Shown: one piece after another, positions 32,111-37,374 of the stretch | Numbering within the stretch: position 1 is the first letter of the stretch | Layout of the letters: the number at the start of each line of letters is the position of its first letter | IMG/VR virus record: IMGVR_UViG_3300023296_000998 | Location: 1 to 37,374 of that record | Direction: 5' to 3' (one strand) | DNA: 37,374 nucleotides | From: a virus | Position numbers and translations under genes: made by a program | Notes under the pieces: model-generated | What the model was told of the DNA's origin: nothing | The model's database searches: none | What the model saw: the letters and a program-made list of their open reading frames with translations, nothing else

Positions 32111-33878
32111 TTTACTTATACTCTTTTTGAGTGTAAATTGTTTTGCGCAAACAAGGAATATAGTCCCAAGGGGAACCTCAGAGGGCTATATAGGGTTATC
32201 CACAAGAACATGGGCCGGAATGTATGCTGATGGCTTTGTAGGGCCATTGATAGGTAATGTCACAGGCGATTTAACAGGCAATGCTGACACAGCGACAAGC
32301 GTACCTGCTTCTGGTGTAGACTTATCTACAGTTACAACTGCTCTCTCTACAAAGGTGGATTTAACAGAAACCTCGTCGGTAACTTTGCAAAGTAATTTAG
32401 GCGTAGGTGGTACTTTAGATGTTACAGGAAACATAAATACTGCTGAATATTATCAGATAGATGGTAGCACTATGGTAGCAATATTGCCTGGAACAAATAG
32501 TATAGCCTATGGCGTAGGTGCTGGAAGTAGTAATATAACGGGTGGAGATTATAATACTTTTATTGGCAATTATGCGGGACAAGCTAACTCCACGGGGGAT
32601 AATAACTCTTTCCTGGGCTATTATGCGGGCTACTCCAACACCACGGGGGGTAATAACTCTTTCGTGGGGTTTCAGGCGGGCTACAAGAACACCACGGGGG
32701 CGAATAACTCTTTCCTGGGCTATTATGCGGGCTACTCCAACACCGCGGGGGCGAATAACTCTTTCCTGGGCTCTTATGCGGGCCTAGCCAACACCACGGG
32801 GGCGAATAACTCTTTCGTGGGCTATAAGGCGGGCTACTATAACACCACGGGGGCGGGTAACTCTTTCGTGGGTGGTAATGCGGGCCAAGCCAACACCACG
32901 GGGGCGAATAACTCTTTCGTGGGGTTTCAGGCGGGCTACAAGAACACCACGGGGGGTAATAACTCTTTCGTGGGGTTTCAGGCGGGCTACAAGAACACCA
33001 CGGGGGCTCAGAACTCTTTCCTGGGCTATGCTGCGGGCTATTACAACATCACGGGGGCTCAGAACTCTTTCCTTGGTTACAGGGCTGGTGCTTCAAACGG
33101 GACGGGTGATAATAATCTTCTTCTAGGCTGGCAAGCCGGTGATTCAATTACTTCGGGTTCCGATAATATAATAATCGGCTATGACGAAGATACTCCCTCT
33201 GCTACTACTTCAAACTATTTGAATATTGGTGGCTTGATAGTGGGAGATATGGCGACTTCAAGTGCTACTGTTTTGGGTGAATTACACGCTACTGAATATT
33301 ACGGAGATGGCTCAAACTTAACAAATGTAGATGTAGATGTAGATGTAGATGAAAGTGCAAAATACAACTGGACGGATACGCACACATTTAACAGCACTAC
33401 CACATTTAAAGATGTGATAGAAACAACTGGGAAAGTTGGAATATCAACAGGAACGACACCCTCATTTTTAAGTGTATATTCTGACGGAAACTATGGGATA
33501 AGGGTAACAAATGCTTATGATGGGGCTTATGTTGAAAGGACAGGAAGAATAACAAGGGCATACGGTGGCGGTCTTTTATTTGATAACGGAACAATAGGTG
33601 ATTTAATTTATTTTCGTGTTAGCAATGCTGGTTTAGTTGATACTGTTGCTATGACAATAGAGAGTGATGGGGATATAATTATCGGGGAGGACTTAGCGGT
33701 AAGCGGTAGCTTTAAACCATATCAAAGAACCGACGCACAACTTGATGCTTTAGAACCGTCAGAGGCAGGTTTATTATTTATGTGTACAGATTGTGCTATT
33801 CCTTATTCTGTTTGTGTTTCAACTGGCACAGGGGCAGGGGCATTAGTTTTAATGAATACTGTGAATAACTGCGAATAA
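32082..33878 (+). CDS. Tail fibre-like protein with 51-bp repeat array and signal peptide
   Basis: A 598-residue protein starting inside the end of the upstream gene after GAGGTGATAA. Signal peptide with cleavage at CFA|QT (residue 22). Then the fibre-type segment GYIGLSTRTWAGMYADGFVG, then about 12 repeats of 17 residues (NNSFxGxxAGxxNTTG, residues 156-359), of the YadA-head/left-handed beta-roll kind seen in trimeric adhesins. The C-terminus has a fibre cap with CTDC and VCVSTGTGAG. Likely receptor-binding. Confidence 0.75.
   Translation: MKIYNLSLISLLILFLSVNCFAQTRNIVPRGTSEGYIGLSTRTWAGMYADGFVGPLIGNVTGDLTGNADTATSVPASGVDLSTVTTALSTKVDLTETSSVTLQSNLGVGGTLDVTGNINTAEYYQIDGSTMVAILPGTNSIAYGVGAGSSNITGGDYNTFIGNYAGQANSTGDNNSFLGYYAGYSNTTGGNNSFVGFQAGYKNTTGANNSFLGYYAGYSNTAGANNSFLGSYAGLANTTGANNSFVGYKAGYYNTTGAGNSFVGGNAGQANTTGANNSFVGFQAGYKNTTGGNNSFVGFQAGYKNTTGAQNSFLGYAAGYYNITGAQNSFLGYRAGASNGTGDNNLLLGWQAGDSITSGSDNIIIGYDEDTPSATTSNYLNIGGLIVGDMATSSATVLGELHATEYYGDGSNLTNVDVDVDVDESAKYNWTDTHTFNSTTTFKDVIETTGKVGISTGTTPSFLSVYSDGNYGIRVTNAYDGAYVERTGRITRAYGGGLLFDNGTIGDLIYFRVSNAGLVDTVAMTIESDGDIIIGEDLAVSGSFKPYQRTDAQLDALEPSEAGLLFMCTDCAIPYSVCVSTGTGAGALVLMNTVNNCE
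32547..33158 (+). repeat. Array of about 12 tandem 51-bp units in fibre gene
   Basis: Units of 17 codons begin at 32547 and recur every 51 bp to 33158; a degenerate 13th follows. Central units are nearly identical in DNA, including third positions (AACACCACGGGGGCGAATAAC). A counted unit has 27 G+C of 51, much richer than the surrounding AT-rich genome. This points to recent expansion, possibly after acquisition from another source. Confidence 0.9.
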
Positions 33879-33943
33879 TAAAATGATAAAACAGACGCTA
33901 ATATTACTATTTTTTAGTAAAACTAAACAACAAGGGGTTGGCA

Positions 33944-34003
33944 ATGGAAATGGAAGAATACTTTAACGAGAAGTTTAAAGACCTAAAATGGCTTGGAGAA
34001 TAA
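33944..34003 (+). CDS. 19-residue microprotein before lysis genes
   Basis: AAGGGG precedes ATG 33944. The product MEMEEYFNEKFKDLKWLGE is acidic and amphipathic. The stop lies 1 nt before the next ATG, so the GGAG inside its end serves the next gene. It may be a leader peptide. Confidence 0.35.
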   Translation: MEMEEYFNEKFKDLKWLGE

Positions 34004-34004
34004 A

Positions 34005-34340
34005 ATGAACAGTGTTGATAAATCAAAAAAACCAATAAAACAAAGATTTATTGAAGGCATCGGAGGCAGGACAAATGGGTCTGTTGATAGTTTTCTTTTT
34101 GACTGGGCCGGCGTTAAAAGGATTGTCTGGGTTGTTGGTGTCTCTTTTTCTTTGGTTGTTTTATTATCCGCTAAAATAAATTTTTATAGAAATTTGCCGG
34201 CGCGGATGAATAATGTTGAGAAAACTCAAAAAACATTAATAAAAAGAGCTGATAAACAGGATTCGAATATCAAGCATATAAAAGAAAGCATCGATATTAT
34301 GAGAGACGATCTTAGAACGCTTGTAATGAGGGATAAGTGA
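34005..34340 (+). CDS. Membrane protein with coiled-coil tail (lysis module)
   Basis: A 111-residue protein starting at ATG 34005 after TTGGAG (frame open from 33993). A basic N-terminus is followed by one transmembrane segment (IVWVVGVSFSLVVLL, about residues 42-56), then a charged coiled coil to the end. Topology and location just before the endolysin fit an inner-membrane spanin- or haemolysin-XhlA-like lysis helper. No firm family. Confidence 0.6.
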   Translation: MNSVDKSKKPIKQRFIEGIGGRTNGSVDSFLFDWAGVKRIVWVVGVSFSLVVLLSAKINFYRNLPARMNNVEKTQKTLIKRADKQDSNIKHIKESIDIMRDDLRTLVMRDK

Positions 34341-34831
34341 GCGTTAAAATAGTCGAAACTAATTTAAAGTTTAAAAGTGAATTAAAACTTCGCCGGGTGT
34401 TTAGTTATTTTATGGTTCATCACGTAGGACCTTTAGGAAACATGGATGTTAATAAAATAAACGCTGCTATGGTCCATAAATGGCATCTTAAACGTGGTTG
34501 GTATGGTTGTGGGTATCATTATGTAATTTTAACCGATGGAACTATTGAGCGCGGCCGCCATCATAAATACATAGGATCTCACTGCGAAGGGTCAAACTTC
34601 GAGACTATTGGTATATTAATTGTTCAGGATTGCGAAAATGGACTTCCTACCCCAGAACAGATTGATTCTCTACAAAGGCTCTTAGCTGAATTAGCCCGGA
34701 TATATAGAAAGCTAAATCTCATAGGACATAAAGATCGAAACGATAAGTCAGCATGCCCCGGGTTCTTACTTTATAATGCCTTACCCGGAATTGCCGGAGA
34801 AGTAAGGAAATTATTAATCGCAGGAGCGTAG
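34337..34831 (+). CDS. N-acetylmuramoyl-L-alanine amidase endolysin (T7 lysozyme type)
   Basis: A 164-residue Amidase_2/PGRP-type enzyme starting at GTG 34337 inside the upstream stop after GAGGGA. Zinc ligands as in T7 lysozyme: H28 (FMVHHVG), H131 (LIGHKD) and C140 (KSACPG), with Tyr60 (GYHYVI) and Lys137 in the catalytic positions. It cuts the amide bond between N-acetylmuramic acid and L-Ala in peptidoglycan, releasing progeny. It has no signal peptide, so it needs a holin, which follows downstream. Confidence 0.92.
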   Translation: MSVKIVETNLKFKSELKLRRVFSYFMVHHVGPLGNMDVNKINAAMVHKWHLKRGWYGCGYHYVILTDGTIERGRHHKYIGSHCEGSNFETIGILIVQDCENGLPTPEQIDSLQRLLAELARIYRKLNLIGHKDRNDKSACPGFLLYNALPGIAGEVRKLLIAGA

Positions 34832-34832
34832 T

Positions 34833-35000
34833 ATGGGTTCTTGGTTTTACTGGATAAAAAAGTGTGGACATAACACTACTAAAAATATTAATATATCAGA
34901 AGGGGAAGTTTGTAATAGTAAAAAAATACCCGAAACCTTTTTATCAAAAATTAGTAAAGGGCTTAAAAAAATTAAAGGGAAAATTGTGAGGAAGATATGA
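34833..35000 (+). CDS. Small Trp/Lys protein (55 aa)
   Basis: A 55-residue protein after CAGGAGC, one base past the endolysin stop. N-terminal aromatic (MGSWFYWIKKCG) and basic C-terminus (KGLKKIKGKIVRKI). It could bind membranes or nucleic acid. No family recognised. Confidence 0.5.
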   Translation: MGSWFYWIKKCGHNTTKNINISEGEVCNSKKIPETFLSKISKGLKKIKGKIVRKI

Positions 35001-35131
35001 AAGCAAGAATTAAAAGAAGTGGTGGCCGCGGAAAAGGATATGGTTTGAAAGATGGAAGCGGCAAAGGTAAAGGAAAAGCAGGCGGACTTCGAAAGAATAA
35101 AACATCAAAATGTAGACATCCAAAAAAGTGA
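34997..35131 (+). CDS. Small Gly/Lys/Arg-rich protein (44 aa)
   Basis: A 44-residue protein starting in an overlap after GAGGAAG. It is rich in GRGKG and GSGKGKGKAGG patterns and ends CRHPKK. Low complexity and probably disordered or nucleic-acid-binding. Similar tiny Gly/Arg proteins occur in many metagenomic phage contigs without a known role. Confidence 0.5.
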   Translation: MKARIKRSGGRGKGYGLKDGSGKGKGKAGGLRKNKTSKCRHPKK

Positions 35132-35138
35132 GGAAGCT

Positions 35139-35720
35139 ATGAAAATAATTTTAACTATAATAATTTGTTTAAGTTTTTTAGCGCCGGTAAAAGCACAGGA
35201 AACATCCTTACCAAATAAAGTAGACACGATCATCGGGGAAGGTGGTATGTCTACTTTAGAAAATACAACTCTTGAGATAAATACTATTAGCGACAAACAA
35301 ATATCCGATTATCTGGAATTTAGGAGAAATCCCGATGGAGTTGCTCCGGAAACAAGTTCTCTTTTTGGTATGCTTGATCTTTCTTCGTTTTTTAATAATA
35401 TCCGTAGTGCTGCTTATGTGAACATGAAAAAAGAGGTTTTCTTAGGTGGGCATGTTCCGGTAATAAGTATTATTGGCCGGAAAACAAAACTCGAGTATGT
35501 TAATTTTAATCTTGGCGGCGCTTATTCAAAAGTCGATAAAAAAACTGATATTATGGTTTCTATCGGGTTTCGTCTTGATAATTACTTAGCAAAACTTGAT
35601 AATTATCCTAATATTAGAACAGCAAAAATGCCTAGTGTAGAGATTGGGCCATTTTTTTCATATGCCTTTGGTTCTACTATGGCCGGTGGTATGGTTGCTG
35701 TTGGGTTTGGTGGAAAATAA
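35139..35720 (+). CDS. Exported small outer-membrane-protein-like product
   Basis: A 193-residue protein starting at ATG 35139 after GAGGAAG (frame open from 35052). Signal peptide MKIILTIIICLSFLAPVKA, cleavage KA|QE. The mature C-terminal half (about residues 90-193) alternates polar and non-polar residues in several predicted strands (LEYVNFNLGGAYSKV, IMVSIGFRLDNYL, VEIGPFFSYAFG) and ends GGMVAVGFGGK, as expected for a small beta-barrel. It could alter the host surface, block superinfection or assist lysis of an outer membrane. Confidence 0.55.
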   Translation: MKIILTIIICLSFLAPVKAQETSLPNKVDTIIGEGGMSTLENTTLEINTISDKQISDYLEFRRNPDGVAPETSSLFGMLDLSSFFNNIRSAAYVNMKKEVFLGGHVPVISIIGRKTKLEYVNFNLGGAYSKVDKKTDIMVSIGFRLDNYLAKLDNYPNIRTAKMPSVEIGPFFSYAFGSTMAGGMVAVGFGGK

Positions 35721-36169
35721 TGTTTGATAGTATCCTCGATGGAGCTACAAAGTTTCTTTCCGGCGGCGCCTTGGGCGTTGTAGGGGCTTTGGGTGCCGGG
35801 GTTATTAATTTATTTAAAGCAAAACAGAAGGGTAAAAAAGAAGTCGACATATTAAAAGCGAAACTTGCCATTGCGGAAAAATGCGGCCCTAAAGCTGCAA
35901 AGATAATCCAGAGTGTAGACGCCTCATATAACCATGATAAGGCTTCTTATGGCGGCGGATGGGCTGATGATGTCCGGGCTATGGTTAGACCCTCTGTAAT
36001 ATGGTATTTAGTTTTAATGACTTCTATAATTGCTATCTGGTCTTTTTGGAAAGTAGGAATCGATACCGAAACTACGAAACTTATCGCAAAAAAATCTATA
36101 TTTGAATGTTTAGTATTAACCGGTATTGCTGTTGGTTGGTATTTTGGTGGACGGGATTTAAGAAAGTAA
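35720..36169 (+). CDS. Holin, GTA/3-TM superfamily type
   Basis: A 149-residue protein starting on the last base of the previous gene. N-terminal Gly/Ala-rich hydrophobic stretch (GGALGVVGALGAGVINLF), a charged linker ending DDVRAMVRPSV, the arginine-proline motif typical of 3-TM GTA holins, then two membrane segments (IWYLVLMTSIIAIWSFW and FECLVLTGIAVGWYFGG). It would make inner-membrane holes that release the amidase. Confidence 0.75.
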   Translation: MFDSILDGATKFLSGGALGVVGALGAGVINLFKAKQKGKKEVDILKAKLAIAEKCGPKAAKIIQSVDASYNHDKASYGGGWADDVRAMVRPSVIWYLVLMTSIIAIWSFWKVGIDTETTKLIAKKSIFECLVLTGIAVGWYFGGRDLRK

Positions 36170-36179
36170 AGGAGATTTT

Positions 36180-36422
36180 ATGAAAAAAAAGAAACCTAGT
36201 TGGTTATCTACTGCGTTTTTACTTCATGCGTTTAGTATTGTATGTTCTATTTTCGCCGGGGTTAAAGAAACTATAGACCCTAATATTAGTATTATAGTGA
36301 CTTCCTTTTTAACTTTCAGTTTCTCCGCTTGCAACGCTTATGTGAAGCGAACACCTTCACCTAAAGATGATGAGATTCTAAAAAAAACGGAAGAAATTGC
36401 AAAAAAGTCGGAAGTTATTTAG
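36180..36422 (+). CDS. Small two-TM membrane protein, holin-like
   Basis: An 80-residue protein with an AAAGGAG ribosome site. Two membrane segments (about residues 9-27 and 34-53) and a charged Lys/Glu tail. Size and location suggest a second holin or antiholin. It is the last rightward gene. Confidence 0.6.
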   Translation: MKKKKPSWLSTAFLLHAFSIVCSIFAGVKETIDPNISIIVTSFLTFSFSACNAYVKRTPSPKDDEILKKTEEIAKKSEVI

Positions 36423-36679
36423 TAAAAATAAATTCGTTCGCCTCTTCGCAATGCGCATTTTTACGGGTTATAGAACAACGGGATTACAAAAAGGTCTTAG
36501 TAGGTGGATATATACGCCTGATTAACAAAAATCCTGAACCTAAGATAATATATCACATTACCTGTTCGCTTTGGCGGTAGAGTAGAAACAGTAAATTGGA
36601 TATATTTATATTACCGCCAAAATTAAAACTAGCTATTTTGATATGTTAATCTATTACATATTGATACATATTGATACAT
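36423..36679. other. Non-coding stretch after the lysis genes
   Basis: No gene seen. TTTGGCGGTA (36570-36579) and TACCGCCAAA (36612-36621) form a 10-bp inverted repeat with a 32-nt loop. TTGATACATA occurs twice in tandem (36661, 36671). The inverted repeat lacks a following T-run, so a protein-binding site, recombination site or RNA hairpin are the options. Confidence 0.4.
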
Positions 36680-36720
36680 AAAAAACCCCCATAGCAATTA
36701 AGCCATGAGGGTATTTGTTT
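36680..36720. terminator. Bidirectional terminator between convergent operons
   Basis: ACCCCCATAGC (36685-36695) pairs with GCCATGAGGGT (36702-36712), with two mismatches. Rightward it is followed by ATTTGTTTTT, leftward by TTTTTT. It can stop both the rightward late transcript and the leftward one from the right end. Confidence 0.75.
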
Positions 36721-36731
36721 TTAGGGATTAT

Positions 36732-36935
36732 TTATTTCTTTTTATATTTAATCATAGAAACAAATTTTGTATTAAATTGAAGTATAGTTCCATCGTTACA
36801 AATTTGTTCAATCCAAGAATAGGTTTGATAGTCAGACGGAGATGCCATAAGCCTAAATTTTCCGTCGCATGAACCATGCATATCCATATCTCCCTCAATT
36901 TGAACTTCTATGCTTTCAATTTCCATTTCCCTCAT
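36732..36935 (-). CDS. Hypothetical small acidic protein (67 aa)
   Basis: A 67-residue unknown. The acidic first half (EMEIESIEVQIEGDMDMH) is followed by beta-like segments. It overlaps the end of the upstream leftward nuclease gene and has no independent ribosome site for ATG 36935, so translation is probably coupled. Last leftward gene before the terminator. Confidence 0.6.
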   Translation of the reverse strand: MREMEIESIEVQIEGDMDMHGSCDGKFRLMASPSDYQTYSWIEQICNDGTILQFNTKFVSMIKYKKK

Positions 36936-37329
36936 ATTTTCTACCGTACGTAATAATGTCTCCGGATTCTTCTTTATTTAAAGCCGTAAAAGCCTTAATC
37001 ATGTCCCGGAGATCATATAAAGTATACTGCGCCGGTGTATTCGAAAGTAAAACCAATTCATCATAAAGCTTTTGTCCGTGTTCTTTAATAAACCATGCTA
37101 AAAATGGTTTCTTATCATCTTCAAAGTCCGTATTGCACTTATTACAGGAACCTACTAAAAAAGCTAAATTCCAGCGAGTCCCGCGCTTGGCTCTTCCGGC
37201 AAAGTGAAAACAGTCTGTAATATCAGCGCCGCAGAAAGCACAACCGCCGTATTTATCAAAGGTTAATTTCTTAACATACATTGAAACTTGCGCGTCTAAG
37301 CGCTTTTCGAGATTTCCGCGTACGCTCAT
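36916..37329 (-). CDS. NinG-like HNH/zinc nuclease
   Basis: A 137-residue protein with AGAGGG upstream of ATG. The layout C30-x2-C33, DCFHF (H42), TRWN (52-54) and C62-x2-C65-N66 matches the zinc-stabilised His-Asn nuclease core of lambda NinG (Rap-type recombination proteins) and of HNH enzymes. Such proteins resolve or cut branched DNA, or nick DNA during recombination and packaging. It is leftward, and no promoter lies within the window for it, fitting continuation from the left-end operon if the ends join. Confidence 0.7.
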   Translation of the reverse strand: MSVRGNLEKRLDAQVSMYVKKLTFDKYGGCAFCGADITDCFHFAGRAKRGTRWNLAFLVGSCNKCNTDFEDDKKPFLAWFIKEHGQKLYDELVLLSNTPAQYTLYDLRDMIKAFTALNKEESGDIITYGRKYEGNGN

Positions 37330-37330
37330 A

Positions 37331-37374
37331 AGCCCTCTTGTTTAGGCGGCCCGGCGGTTTGGGGGGAACCCGGG
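37331..37374. other. GC-rich right end
   Basis: The last 44 bases are strikingly G/C-rich (GGCGGCCCGGCGG, a run of six G, then CCCGGG), unlike the AT-rich genome, and lie just upstream of the leftward nuclease gene. It may be a genome end, a packaging site or a contig-edge artefact. Confidence 0.35.

Noticed and set aside
32542-33126. Two other-frame open frames with RATPTPRG repeats inside the fibre repeat array
   Set aside because: They are shifted translations of the 51-bp units. The frame with signal peptide and adhesin motif is the real one.
32547-33158. CRISPR-like regular spacing
   Set aside because: Units are contiguous, coding and without unique spacers. This is a protein repeat.

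Overview
The window reads as an essentially complete genome, or near-complete contig, of a tailed dsDNA phage, probably podovirus-like. It is AT-rich with strong Shine-Dalgarno sites and sigma70-type promoters. It carries small and large terminase, portal, a scaffold-like protein, a capsid protein, adaptor, a tail hub-like protein, three internal (ejection-type) proteins, two long fibres, an amidase endolysin and holins. No integrase, DNA polymerase, primase, helicase or tRNA gene was recognised. Sec signal peptides with A|Q-type cleavage sites and a small beta-barrel-like exported protein suggest a diderm (two-membrane) host. The consensus -35/-10 promoters and GGAGG ribosome sites argue against Bacteroidota. 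The host lineage cannot be named from sequence alone.

Layout. Bases 1-1717 hold a leftward operon of six small unknown genes, two of them near-identical copies. It is driven by a consensus promoter at 1845-1873. A roughly 600-bp non-coding island with hairpins and CGTTGT repeats separates it from a rightward promoter at 2475-2503. Both promoters fire into leaders with interleaved, mutually exclusive hairpins. In the rightward leader one hairpin is a canonical intrinsic terminator only about 60 nt from the predicted transcript start. Bases 2839-8953 hold the small terminase subunit, a train of overlapping small genes, many with cysteine pairs, a GroES-like co-chaperonin and a SpoVG-family protein. 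Bases 8929-13136 hold the large terminase subunit, two unknowns and a full-length GroEL closed by a terminator. A leaderless promoter at 13213-13241 begins the head module (portal, scaffold-like, capsid; 13248-19739).

Bases 19739-33878 form the tail, ejection and fibre module. Five of its eight products begin with a Sec signal peptide or signal-like segment, including the adaptor and tail hub, which is very unusual for virion parts made in the cytoplasm. Bases 33944-36422 form the lysis region: a membrane/coiled-coil protein, a T7-lysozyme-like amidase, small basic proteins, a signal-peptide-bearing OMP-like protein, a GTA-type 3-TM holin and a second small membrane protein. A bidirectional terminator at 36680-36720 separates this from two leftward genes, one a NinG-like HNH/zinc nuclease, that run in from the right end.

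If the two ends join, the leftward operon from 1838 would run through 4, across the junction, and on to the terminator near 36700. That would give a simple circular map with one divergent control region and one convergent terminator. The likely programme is early leftward accessory genes and rightward packaging, chaperone and morphogenesis genes, with chaperonins made by the phage to fold its own structural proteins. The signal peptides suggest that tail parts, or alternative forms of them, engage the Sec pathway or envelope.
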